From a virus: a DNA stretch of 49,651 nt. The DNA lies in IMG/VR virus record IMGVR_UViG_3300042471_001575, positions 1-49,651 of that record; one strand, given 5' to 3'. Under the pieces are notes generated by a model. The model was not told where the DNA came from and ran no database searches. It saw only the letters and a list, made by a program, of their open reading frames with translations. A program made the position numbers and the translations under genes. Shown here one piece after another: positions 7,870 to 15,072 of this stretch. Numbering within the stretch: the first letter of the stretch is position 1; every line of letters begins with the position of its first letter.

Positions 7870-8334
7870 TCAAGCCTTGCTGTAATTAAAACACAGGGTA
7901 AAACTGATGCGAGGTTCTGTGCCCAGGTATTCTGTGACTCTATGTATGGTTTTGGTATCGCTGATAAAAAGAGTGTTAGGCTCAAAGGGCATTTCATACA
8001 GCATACCTTGTTCGTCTAGCCATTGATAGATGCCGCCGCAGCCCGTGCTGCCACTGATCCAGACAGTGGCCACGTGTGTGCCCGGTACTGCGTCTTGATC
8101 ATAGCCACTTTCGTTGTGCCATCTATAGTATGTACACTCCCCGGGATCATTGGGCACAACGTAATTGAACCAATTTTCTGTGCTGACTATGGTCGACTCC
8201 AGAATAGAACTTATCCAAAGGTCTAGATCATTTTTTTTGGTATCAAACATATTTTTTACACTGCTTGAATTACCTTGGTTTGATATCAGATCTTTCAACC
8301 AGAGAGGTATGTCAATGTTTTTGTAAACTTCCAT
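7870..8334 (-). CDS. Small 2OG-Fe(II) oxygenase-like protein
   Basis: A 154-residue protein. YYRWHNESGYD (69-79) looks like the first metal-binding strand (H73-x-E75, or D79 as acidic ligand). FEPNTLFISDTKTIHRVTEYLG (117-138) carries the distal histidine H131, and EPRISFTLCF (140-149) carries the arginine expected to hold 2-oxoglutarate. This is the layout of the DSBH fold in short phage oxygenases. The motifs are less clean than in the larger oxygenase at 1771-2484, so it could be an inactive or divergent cupin-like relative. It sits 6 nt downstream of the RmlD-like gene. The substrate is unknown. Confidence 0.55.
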   Translation of the reverse strand: MEVYKNIDIPLWLKDLISNQGNSSSVKNMFDTKKNDLDLWISSILESTIVSTENWFNYVVPNDPGECTYYRWHNESGYDQDAVPGTHVATVWISGSTGCGGIYQWLDEQGMLYEMPFEPNTLFISDTKTIHRVTEYLGTEPRISFTLCFNYSKA

Positions 8335-8340
8335 GGGATT

Positions 8341-9147
8341 CTATTTGCAATTGGTACCACTTACCATTGTGAACTCCGCTATGGCCGCAGGCAATGCCTG
8401 ATCAATGTGCGGTATAGGGAAAATTTTACAGAGTTTATCAGTGTTGAGTGTACAATTTGATCTCGGCGCTTTAACTGCTGTGACGAATTCGCCAGGTTCA
8501 AACCATTGCTTGTTCAGTCCCAACATATCAGCGATTTCTCTGGTGGTTTTTGATCCAGGATTGGTCACGTTGTATATGCCAGGCTTGGGCAAGTGTTGAG
8601 CAAAATGCACAGCCACTCGGGCCACATCTGTGACATTGCTCAAGGAGTTTTTTACATCAAGCAACTTGGGATATTGGCTGAGTTTGGTCAAGAGATTTTT
8701 AGCATTGGGTTCACCGGCAAAGGGCAAGCGAATCCTCAGCAGATAAGATTTTGTCAGATATGGAGCCAGGAAGTATTGAGCCAGTGCCTTGGTACCACTG
8801 TAAAAAGATCCATTGTCAAAATTGAAATTGGGTGTGTCTTGCTCGGTCCAGCCCCTTGGGGGATAGCCATCATATACACAACCACTGGTCACGTGTACCA
8901 CAGGCACAGAGCCAGCACGTTGTTCCAATTCCAGTGGAAAAATTACATTGCCTTGGATAGTGTGTTGTTTGAGTGTTTCACACACATCCACATTGGGCCG
9001 TCCTGTAAATCCTGCGGCGTTGATTATGGTGGTGGTAACGTCCGGCAGTCTATCTGTGTGCGTGATCCAAAGATATTTTAGATTTTGATTTTCTAACTCT
9101 CTCTGGATGTATCCGCCCAAATAACCGTGTCCTATCAAGGTAATCAT
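8341..9147 (-). CDS. RmlD-like NAD(P)-dependent sugar epimerase/reductase
   Basis: A 268-residue extended short-chain dehydrogenase. LIGHGYLGGYI (4-14) is the dinucleotide-binding glycine loop, HVTSGCVYDG (85-94) includes the catalytic Ser/Thr, and Y116-x3-K120 in FYSGTKA is the active-site pair. The overall pattern resembles dTDP-4-dehydrorhamnose reductase (RmlD) and related bifunctional sugar reductases. It would make a nucleotide-activated deoxysugar in the cytoplasm. It is directly followed by an oxygenase-like gene and lies in the same region as the glycosyltransferase and carbamoyltransferase-like genes, so a modified sugar pathway is plausible. The exact substrate cannot be told. Confidence 0.8.
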   Translation of the reverse strand: MITLIGHGYLGGYIQRELENQNLKYLWITHTDRLPDVTTTIINAAGFTGRPNVDVCETLKQHTIQGNVIFPLELEQRAGSVPVVHVTSGCVYDGYPPRGWTEQDTPNFNFDNGSFYSGTKALAQYFLAPYLTKSYLLRIRLPFAGEPNAKNLLTKLSQYPKLLDVKNSLSNVTDVARVAVHFAQHLPKPGIYNVTNPGSKTTREIADMLGLNKQWFEPGEFVTAVKAPRSNCTLNTDKLCKIFPIPHIDQALPAAIAEFTMVSGTNCK

Positions 9148-9175
9148 TGTGACTCCAAATTTGTACAGTATTTTA

Positions 9176-9436
9176 CTATTTTACTGAGTTGTTGTCAAGC
9201 CCAGTCCAGGCCAAAACGAAAATCATGCGATCTTGATCATATTTAAAAGCCACCCCAACCTTGTCTGGATCTAGGCTATCGGTCCAGGCCCAGGTCTGCA
9301 GCCAAGGACCCACGTACATTCTGAGCCAATCATTGTACTGATCAACGGCCTGTTGCCATTGATCGGGTCGGGCATAACTGGGCCAAGGTATGGCCGTTTT
9401 ATACACAAAAGGATGCAGATCAATCAACATCTTCAT
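9176..9436 (-). CDS. Small phage hypothetical protein
   Basis: An 86-residue product if started at ATG 9436 (a second ATG lies two codons later). The longer open frame runs back through tRNA-Gly and is not credible. It contains LHPFVYKTAIPWPSYARPDQW and several Trp residues near WLQTWAWTD. There is no known motif. It lies between tRNA-Gly and the RmlD-like gene. Function unknown. Confidence 0.55.
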   Translation of the reverse strand: MKMLIDLHPFVYKTAIPWPSYARPDQWQQAVDQYNDWLRMYVGPWLQTWAWTDSLDPDKVGVAFKYDQDRMIFVLAWTGLDNNSVK

Positions 9437-9454
9437 GTGAGTATTTACTAAAGT

Positions 9455-9530
9455 TGGAGCGGGAGACGAGGCTCGAACTCGCGACCTCAACCTTGGCAAG
9501 GTTGCGCTCTACCAACTGAGCTACTCCCGC
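9455..9530 (-). tRNA. tRNA-Gly (anticodon GCC)
   Basis: The acceptor GCGGGAG/CTCCCGC pairs perfectly, followed by T and encoded CCA. Stem CAACC/GGTTG holds loop TTGCCAA, anticodon GCC for GGC/GGT. The T-loop is TTCGAGC. Confidence 0.95.
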
Positions 9531-9535
9531 AAATA

Positions 9536-10009
9536 CTAAGCTGCCAGGCTCAATCCACGCAATCTATCTGCAGCATAACTGGCTGCAAACGCCTGTGGTT
9601 TGACCATGGGTATTACATTACAGGTACCACGGATGTATCCAATGGCCTGCTGAACAACACAACTGCTGGCGTGCATCTCATTGGGATTGATATCCAGATG
9701 CACTTCCACTGGACGATCTGCCAGCACAGGCGCCAGTCTTTGAAACAGTTCCGACACCCTATAAACTTCATTCATAAGACGCATACTTGGTTTATCCCCG
9801 CGTGGATCATAATCTCGCTCGCGATCCACTTCACCAAAAATCTTGCATCCGTGTTTGCCGTTGATATGAACCACTACCACAGTGGTATATTCAGCCCACC
9901 ATACCTGGCTTTCACGGAATCTTTCGGAATCTGCGCCTAGATAGATTTTTGTTCCCGGACCCTGAGCAGCAATAAACTTTTCCACTTGATCAACGTCTAT
10001 CTTGGGCAC
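9536..10009 (-). CDS. RNase H-like phage protein (DUF458-type)
   Basis: A 157-residue protein with a GTG start at 10009 and a strong AAAGGAGG seven nt upstream. IYLGADSERF (22-31) gives the first strand with an acidic residue of an RNase H fold, and EVHLDINPNE (about 101-110) a later acidic strand. Together with the spacing these resemble the DUF458 (RNAse_H_like) family found in Firmicutes and T4-like phages. Whether it cleaves RNA or DNA is not known. It is the first minus-strand gene after the divergent J-domain gene, so a divergent promoter region lies at 10010-10111. Confidence 0.65.
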   Translation of the reverse strand: MPKIDVDQVEKFIAAQGPGTKIYLGADSERFRESQVWWAEYTTVVVVHINGKHGCKIFGEVDRERDYDPRGDKPSMRLMNEVYRVSELFQRLAPVLADRPVEVHLDINPNEMHASSCVVQQAIGYIRGTCNVIPMVKPQAFAASYAADRLRGLSLAA

Positions 10010-10111
10010 AAAGCCTCCTTTGAGTTATTTAACTAGCGCACATACCAGGGCTAGGTATTCTGATCAGCGCAAAAATGCAATAAGTAATGGTATGACATTG
10101 GCTGCCGACAA

Positions 10112-10681
10112 GTGGATCTTTATCAAGAATTAGAACTCAATCGGGATTGTACTGCCGAGCAGATTAAAAATCAATACAGAATCTTAGCTCAGCGACATCA
10201 TCCCGACAAGGGCGGAGATGCCGATCGATTTCAGCGCATCAAGCAGGCCTACGAAGTTTTGATAGATGCTGCCCGCAGAGAAGAATACGACAGAACTGGC
10301 TCTGTACAAGAACCCAAAGAGATACACGCCGAAGCAGTAGAACACCTGTCTAGGGTGTTCCATGGAGTGATGAATAATTTTGACCCCGAATCGGGAAATC
10401 TGGTAGAGCTCATGCGCAACGAAATACTGGCGTTGAGAAAACTAATAGAACAAGATCAGAATACCTGTAAAAAACACATAGAAATACTAGAGATGATGAA
10501 AGACAAAATAAAAATCATCGACGAAACAAAAGAAAATCTGTTACTATCTTTTGCTACCAATCAATTAGAATTACGATACAATGAATTAAAAGTGTTTGAT
10601 CACAGATGCAACTTAGTTGAAGTCATGTTGAAATTGTTGGAAAACTATCACTACGGTTTCTTTGAGTTACCCCAGACTTAA
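10112..10681 (+). CDS. J-domain (DnaJ-like) co-chaperone
   Basis: A 189-residue protein on the plus strand, isolated among minus-strand genes. The start is GTG 10112, since no in-frame ATG exists before an upstream stop at 10085. Residues 1-60 form a J-domain: helix II, the HPD tripeptide at 30-32 (RHHPDKGGD), then helix III with QAYEVLIDAARREEYD. J-domains stimulate the ATPase of Hsp70/DnaK. No Gly/Phe, zinc-finger or substrate-binding C-domain follows; residues 70-189 are charged and probably coiled coil. The phage may use it to redirect host DnaK in replication or virion assembly. It converges on tRNA-Cys. Confidence 0.85.
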   Translation: MDLYQELELNRDCTAEQIKNQYRILAQRHHPDKGGDADRFQRIKQAYEVLIDAARREEYDRTGSVQEPKEIHAEAVEHLSRVFHGVMNNFDPESGNLVELMRNEILALRKLIEQDQNTCKKHIEILEMMKDKIKIIDETKENLLLSFATNQLELRYNELKVFDHRCNLVEVMLKLLENYHYGFFELPQT

Positions 10682-10684
10682 ATT

Positions 10685-10762
10685 TGGAGCACCGGGTAGG
10701 ATTCGAACCTACGAATCGAAGGTTTTGCAGACCCCGCCATTGGACCTCTCTGGTACCGATGC
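10685..10762 (-). tRNA. tRNA-Cys (anticodon GCA)
   Basis: The acceptor GCATCGG/CCGGTGC pairs with one G-T wobble, followed by T and encoded CCA. The anticodon stem GGGGT/ACCTT (two wobbles) holds loop CTGCAAA, anticodon GCA. T-arm GTAGG/CCTAC with TTCGAAT is perfect. Its 5' two-thirds are overlapped by the reading frame of the Bfd-like gene. Confidence 0.88.
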
Positions 10763-10888
10763 AGATTCTAATTCATAACGCAGTTGACAAAGTCCACAGC
10801 ACCAATCATCCTGCATGAGTCTCTCACGCAACTGCTCATCAGTGGCATAGTCTTCTTCGTCGATGTTTCTACATACACAGGCTATCAT
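10709..10888 (-). CDS. Bfd-like [2Fe-2S] mini-protein overlapping tRNA-Cys
   Basis: ATG 10888 opens a 59-codon frame. The first 42 residues carry C4-x-C6 and, after 24 residues, C31-x2-C34 (CCGLC). This resembles bacterioferritin-associated ferredoxin (CxC then CxxC, spacing 31-32 in E. coli Bfd), which binds a [2Fe-2S] cluster and helps release iron. The spacing here is shorter, so the helix pair is trimmed. The frame continues 54 nt into tRNA-Cys on the same strand and stops in its T-arm, so the last 17 residues simply translate tRNA sequence. A functional fold could end at about residue 42. Other small Cys-rich proteins are possible. Confidence 0.5.
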   Translation of the reverse strand: MIACVCRNIDEEDYATDEQLRERLMQDDWCCGLCQLRYELESASVPERSNGGVCKTFDS

Positions 10889-10915
10889 ACTGGTACTTAT
10901 CGTGGTACATCTTAA

Positions 10916-10989
10916 TGGCTCCGGTGGAGAGAATCGAACTCCCATCATGGGTTTTGGAGACCCCTATACTGCCATTGTACTACACCGGA
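10916..10989 (-). tRNA. tRNA-Trp (anticodon CCA)
   Basis: The acceptor TCCGGTG/CACCGGA pairs perfectly, with discriminator G and encoded CCA. The stem GGGGT/ACCCA holds loop CTCCAAA, anticodon CCA for TGG. The D-arm contains AATGGCAG and the T-loop TTCGATT. Confidence 0.93.
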
Positions 10990-10992
10990 ATG

Positions 10993-11151
10993 TTACTGCG
11001 GCACCTGACGTGGCAAGTAAGGTACCGATCGAGGCCCGTACAATTGTTGTAATAATTTACGAGCTTGCTCGGCAGTTTCTGCTCCAATTCTAACACAGCG
11101 TTCTTGTGTGCCAGGTCCGGGATCACGTATGGTTGCTTCCCAAAGTTTCAT
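10993..11151 (-). CDS. Small phage protein (52 residues)
   Basis: ATG 11151 to TAA 10993 gives 52 residues starting MKLWEATIRDPGP. A central AETAEQARKLLQQLYG segment resembles the QARKLLEAQYG motif that I recall from small conserved proteins of T4-like marine phages. It fills the space between the B12-type radical SAM gene (9 nt away) and tRNA-Trp on the same strand. There is no membrane span. Function unknown. Confidence 0.6.
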   Translation of the reverse strand: MKLWEATIRDPGPGTQERCVRIGAETAEQARKLLQQLYGPRSVPYLPRQVPQ

Positions 11152-11159
11152 ATCAATAC

Positions 11160-12878
11160 TTAGTTCGCCAATTGAATGCTTGATGTTGATTTGTTATTTA
11201 CAAAATGCCTAGTCCATAATACTTGGTATGCGTCTGTCAAAGGTATAACCTTTCCGTCTAGACAAAATCTGCGCCAGTCTCTATGCATGAATTCTCCGCG
11301 GGCAACACCTATAAAATGATCCATAAGTGGTTGGAAAAAATCTGTTTCTGTTTTCAACTTGGCATACAGATCGCGGAAAAATTCGCTGTACTTTATACCC
11401 TGCGACCGGGCCTGTTTAATCTCAGATAACATTATGCCCTTGGTTCTAAACATGGTATCTAAATCTGCTAAAAACATCATTTCCAGCCATTGATCCCTAT
11501 CAAAGCTATTGCAACTGACAATAAAATATGCCGCAGCAACAGACACCAGTTTAGGATCGTAGTTGATATAGTAGTCGCGATCGTAGTCGGCCATGTCCAT
11601 TTTTTCTTCGCTTTGTATGCCCACCGCAACCAATTCTATTCCGTGCTGTTGGATATATGCAGGATCGCTGGCAGGACTGTCGGGCAGGCACATCATGGGA
11701 CTGCGATCTACGCCTATAGCGTCAGCAAGATCTGTAAATGGTCTATAGAAAAACATTTCATAGATTATATCAAATTCTTGATAAAAGTCTTCAAGTGTGC
11801 TGTCGGGCAGGCCTAGTATGAACCCAAGATTGATGCCTGCGTGGTAGTCCCTGATCAACTGTTGTGCTAACTCCATATGATCCTTGGCCGATACATCCGT
11901 GCGTTTTATGGCCCGTAGACTTTCTGGACTTATGGTCTGCAGACTCATGTCATAACCATCAATGACACCAGCGTCAAACAACGGAGCAAGAACCTGTAAC
12001 TTTTTTGCATTTGTAGTCTTGGCCAAACCGCTCATGAGCAACGAAAATTTATGTGTACAATTTTTATAGATGTCAGCCACGATATTGGCTTTGACTATAT
12101 CTTCTTTTAACAGTCCAAAATTTGCATCTGCTAGATAAAGGTAGTCGGGCTCAATCACAGGAATATAACCCAATTCCTCCATGACTAGATCTAAAGGCTT
12201 GGTGACAACTTTGGAATTGATTCCTCCGCTCCACTCACAGAAAGTACAACTGTAAGGACAGCCACGAGTGGTTTCGTATATCCATTGGAAGCCCAGATTG
12301 TTATCTTTGGCAAATTGCCTATAGGTCAGTATTTCAGCTAGGTTATCAATCACTGTGTTTTTAGGCCAAGAAAAATCTCTTTTGTTCTGCGTGGGCCCTA
12401 GTCCTTTTCTTGAATAACTGTTTCTAACTTTTGACCAATCTAAACTATCCTGTGATATAGATTCCAATGCATCTTTCAAAAACCATTCGCCATATTCATT
12501 GGGCAAACAAGTGGCATCAAACCAAGGAAACTTTCGAAACCAAAGCAGTGGCGAAGTATAACTTACTCCTTGGTTAGGACCGCCCAAGACTATTATCGAG
12601 TCGGGTCGTCTTTGTTTGATTGCCTTGGCCACAGCATTCACTGCAGACCAGTTCCATATATAAGCACTGAATGCATAGACATCCGCATCATTATCTATGG
12701 CCTGGTCAACGATGCTGTCTAATGTCAGCCCCACATAACTGGGTCTAGGCAAAAGCCAATGCCATTGCGATGCGTATTCACTGTTCTCTACAAAGTATTG
12801 TTTGAAATTTAAAACCGCAGTGGGAAATTGTATGAGATAAGGATAGCAACCAAAATCAAAAAATTGTATTTTTTTCAT
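11160..12878 (-). CDS. B12-binding-type radical SAM protein
   Basis: A 572-residue protein. Residues about 50-130 look like a cobalamin-binding Rossmann domain (VYAFSAYIWNWSAV, SIIVLGGPNQG), although the DxHxxG histidine loop is not evident, so real B12 binding is uncertain. The radical SAM core follows with ETTRGCPYSCTFCEW (202-216), C207/C211/C214 binding a [4Fe-4S] cluster. Later segments (DGYDMSLQTISPESL, LGFILGLPDST) match the Elp3/B12-rSAM barrel. Such proteins methylate or rearrange unreactive carbons. The ATG directly follows eight Ts at the end of the folded region 12879-13127 and lacks a good ribosome site, so expression may depend on that leader. The substrate is unknown. Confidence 0.78.
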   Translation of the reverse strand: MKKIQFFDFGCYPYLIQFPTAVLNFKQYFVENSEYASQWHWLLPRPSYVGLTLDSIVDQAIDNDADVYAFSAYIWNWSAVNAVAKAIKQRRPDSIIVLGGPNQGVSYTSPLLWFRKFPWFDATCLPNEYGEWFLKDALESISQDSLDWSKVRNSYSRKGLGPTQNKRDFSWPKNTVIDNLAEILTYRQFAKDNNLGFQWIYETTRGCPYSCTFCEWSGGINSKVVTKPLDLVMEELGYIPVIEPDYLYLADANFGLLKEDIVKANIVADIYKNCTHKFSLLMSGLAKTTNAKKLQVLAPLFDAGVIDGYDMSLQTISPESLRAIKRTDVSAKDHMELAQQLIRDYHAGINLGFILGLPDSTLEDFYQEFDIIYEMFFYRPFTDLADAIGVDRSPMMCLPDSPASDPAYIQQHGIELVAVGIQSEEKMDMADYDRDYYINYDPKLVSVAAAYFIVSCNSFDRDQWLEMMFLADLDTMFRTKGIMLSEIKQARSQGIKYSEFFRDLYAKLKTETDFFQPLMDHFIGVARGEFMHRDWRRFCLDGKVIPLTDAYQVLWTRHFVNNKSTSSIQLAN

Positions 12879-13127
12879 AAAAAAAATGCTCTGACAGTGC
12901 CCGGCGGTCTTTTACTACTCACACAAGAGTTCTGGTTACCCACATCTCCAAAGATAGCCATCGCCCTTTGGTGGTTCAGCAGAACAAGATTCTTGCAGAG
13001 CACCCGCTCCGCGACAGCACTCGGTATCGCCTTGCCAGCGCCAGTTGGGTTAGACTGGGACCACCCGCGGTTGCTACACCGCTTCATTCGTCCGGGTCGG
13101 ACTAGCCGTTGCTACGCGGCACGATAG
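12879..13127 (-). ncRNA. Candidate structured non-coding RNA or leader
   Basis: About 249 bp with no convincing gene and higher GC than its surroundings. Minus-strand RNA can form nested stems: 12996-13002 with 12887-12893 (TGCTCTG/CAGAGCA), 12980-12985 with 12929-12934 (GTTCTG/CAGAAC) and 12966-12971 with 12948-12953 (CCAAAG/CTTTGG). Upstream hairpins are at 13105-13120 and 13067-13082 (both with GTAGCA-type loops), 13091-13101 and 13041-13058. The outer stem is followed by eight Ts and then the radical SAM ATG. It may be a free RNA with terminator, or a cis-regulatory leader. No known class (tmRNA, RNase P, SRP, cobalamin riboswitch box) is recognised. Confidence 0.5.
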
Positions 13128-13128
13128 A

Positions 13129-14049
13129 TTAATCAGCGGAGCGAGTTAGGCCACGCCAATGTGTTAATGCTTTGGTGTCAGTGGTACTCACCGACTTCCA
13201 CTTCTTTCCAGTCCACTCAGCACGACCAGGAAAAGGCCAAGTACCGGTCAACACCTGATATTCACCTCGATGCTCAGGTTTGATGTCCATTGAGTGCCAA
13301 GGCGTTGTTTCAATGCCTTCCCAGAATTCTGGTTCACCGTCATTCACATCAGGCGCGGAGATTTTGTCAAGTTCAGTGGCAGGATCCCAATCATCCGCTT
13401 CCTCATCGCGTTCCACACGGAACACATTGTAATTGGATCCTTTGCCGTTGGTGCTGTAGGCACCGGATCCATCCAGGTCCTCACCTGCATACTCCACGCT
13501 GGATATCAATCTCCAGCCGTCGCAGTCAGTGTAACCAATGCTAAGTCGGCTGACATCAAAAGGTTCCGTAATCCTGACGGTGGCACTGAAGAACAGGCCC
13601 TTTTCAAAACTCTGCCCCAGAAACACACAGGTACCCGATTCCAAATCTTGTGAGGGACGATAAACACTGCCACTGGATATGTCTACGCCCTTGGCGGACA
13701 AACCTTCCACATCGCAGGAGGATTCAAACAGGGTTTTGTCTTCCAGCAGGTCTTGCACCGTGATGTAACTGGAGTCCGCGGCTTCACAACCCGACTCATG
13801 GCAAATATCATCTACATCGTGCCAAGCACCGTCGGTGCAGAACCGTGCGTCTACGGGCACATCCATTTCTCCATCCCAGTCGAACACAAAGTCATCAAGG
13901 TCATCGCGATCCTGCCAAAAATCATAGGCCGCTTCTGTGATACGGCCCAGGACTATTTCTCCACCGTAGCCACTGAGCGTGATTTCAATGTCGCGTGGAG
14001 TAAATTTCAGTACTTTGACCAAGTGTTCTTTTTGTTTACGAGTAGCCAA
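13129..14049 (-). CDS. Acidic phage protein with DUF551-like C-terminus
   Basis: A 306-residue protein with a TTG start at 14049 and AAGGATC ribosome site. The N-terminus is basic, then comes a strongly acidic middle (QDRDDLDDFVFDWDGEMD). The last 60 residues (PWHSMDIKPEH, YQVLTG, WTGKKWK, LTHWRGL) resemble DUF551, a small domain common in phage proteins. There is no signal peptide. Function is unknown; acidic DNA-mimic or structural roles are only speculation. It lies just upstream, in transcription order, of the folded RNA region. Confidence 0.65.
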   Translation of the reverse strand: MATRKQKEHLVKVLKFTPRDIEITLSGYGGEIVLGRITEAAYDFWQDRDDLDDFVFDWDGEMDVPVDARFCTDGAWHDVDDICHESGCEAADSSYITVQDLLEDKTLFESSCDVEGLSAKGVDISSGSVYRPSQDLESGTCVFLGQSFEKGLFFSATVRITEPFDVSRLSIGYTDCDGWRLISSVEYAGEDLDGSGAYSTNGKGSNYNVFRVERDEEADDWDPATELDKISAPDVNDGEPEFWEGIETTPWHSMDIKPEHRGEYQVLTGTWPFPGRAEWTGKKWKSVSTTDTKALTHWRGLTRSAD

Positions 14050-14058
14050 AATAGATCC

Positions 14059-14313
14059 TTAGGTATTTGTCAAGTTTGGAATACTATGCTTATGATTATA
14101 ACTGTTGGCGATTTTTTGGTCAACGATGTGTTTTTCCAAAATCGTGCGTTGTTTCTTGCGCAGTTGATGCTGGTATTCCCGTTTTAACCAAAACTTGTAT
14201 CTTTGGAAATATTCCTTGGCATCAAGCACGGGTTCGGCCAGAGCAAAATGCTCCTCGCAGTTTTCTACCCAAAGTAAATGCACCCAAGCGCGGAAATCAC
14301 TGTATTTTTTCAT
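14059..14313 (-). CDS. Conserved phage hypothetical protein (84 residues)
   Basis: An 84-residue basic protein beginning MKKYSDFRAWVHLLWVENCEE, with a second conserved-looking part AKEYFQRYKFWLKREYQHQ. This pattern resembles small proteins of T4-like marine phages that I recall only as hypothetical. It is mainly helical with no membrane span. It is followed 9 nt later by the DUF551-like gene. Confidence 0.65.
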   Translation of the reverse strand: MKKYSDFRAWVHLLWVENCEEHFALAEPVLDAKEYFQRYKFWLKREYQHQLRKKQRTILEKHIVDQKIANSYNHKHSIPNLTNT

Positions 14314-14358
14314 TGTACAAGTTTACGATCATTATGTTTTTATGTCAACAAAAACGAA

Positions 14359-14955
14359 TCATTTAAAATTGTAAAATTTGTGATTTCCGATCTGCTCAAG
14401 ATATTGCACACGGTTGGGTGTAGGGTGCTTCACATAGTTGGCGTGGAAGTACAGTGCGCCATTGACCACTTCCTTGTACTCGCCAAACACCAGGACCTTG
14501 ACTGCGATGTCATAGCATCGTTTCCAGATTTCGGGATTGGGGATGGACAGTGTGCGACCACCACAGAGCCAACTGAACTGGCAACCTCCGCGACGATCAG
14601 CGGCTTTAATTTTGCCACCAGGTGCTCCCTGATAGATCACAGCACAAGGATCTTTTTCAAAACCGGCCTCCACGCGATTCATGACCACGCGAGCTACTGC
14701 GATTTTTCCTAGATCTGGTTCGCCTTTGGCCTCGTAATAGATATTATCTGCCAAGCACTGGAGTTGTCGTATGTCAACTGATCTCCACTCTGGGCCCGAA
14801 ATCCGTGGCAACAAAATTGTCACCTGACCAATCTTCACAGTTGGGTTTTGTATAATCAACTGTCTTGCTACACCATAAGCGGGCAACAACACCGCTATAA
14901 TAAGAACTAAAGTAATCAATGCTAACAACACTGAATCTTGTTTACGTTCTACCAT
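14359..14955 (-). CDS. SleB-type cell-wall hydrolase (endolysin)
   Basis: A 198-residue protein. Residues 8-28 (SVLLALITLVLIIAVLLPAYG) form one hydrophobic helix, a signal-anchor that would carry the enzyme into the inner membrane or periplasm. CLADNIYYEAKGEP (67-80) is the SleB/Hydrolase_2 signature with catalytic E75. CQFSWLC and ALYFHANYV follow, as in the family. It would cleave peptidoglycan at lysis, possibly without a holin if it is a SAR-type endolysin. AAAGGAG precedes the ATG. The 117-nt space upstream has no gene. Confidence 0.85.
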   Translation of the reverse strand: MVERKQDSVLLALITLVLIIAVLLPAYGVARQLIIQNPTVKIGQVTILLPRISGPEWRSVDIRQLQCLADNIYYEAKGEPDLGKIAVARVVMNRVEAGFEKDPCAVIYQGAPGGKIKAADRRGGCQFSWLCGGRTLSIPNPEIWKRCYDIAVKVLVFGEYKEVVNGALYFHANYVKHPTPNRVQYLEQIGNHKFYNFK

Positions 14956-15072
14956 ACATACTCCTTTCTTAAGGGAATACTTTTGTTCGAAGTATAATTT
15001 ACTTAGTAGATTGTACTATACAACCGAAGATTATAGCAACATTTTAGGCTATTTTTTATGATATGTGGTCAG

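Noticed and set aside
9437-9499. N-terminal extension of the gene at 9176 through tRNA-Gly
   Set aside because: The extra residues are translated tRNA sequence; an internal ATG is available.
12828-13127. Open frames of 70-99 codons on both strands in the folded region
   Set aside because: They lack a ribosome site and domain signature, run through the palindromes, and the plus-strand one starts inside the radical SAM gene; the inverted repeats explain the sequence better.
12879-13127. Cobalamin riboswitch upstream of the B12-type radical SAM gene
   Set aside because: I could not find the conserved B12 box or the AGGGAA core; GGGCACTGT alone is not enough.
15030-15060. Terminator hairpin ATAGC...GCTAT with T6
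   Set aside because: The T-run lies on the plus-strand side, where no gene ends; read on the minus strand there is no T-tract.
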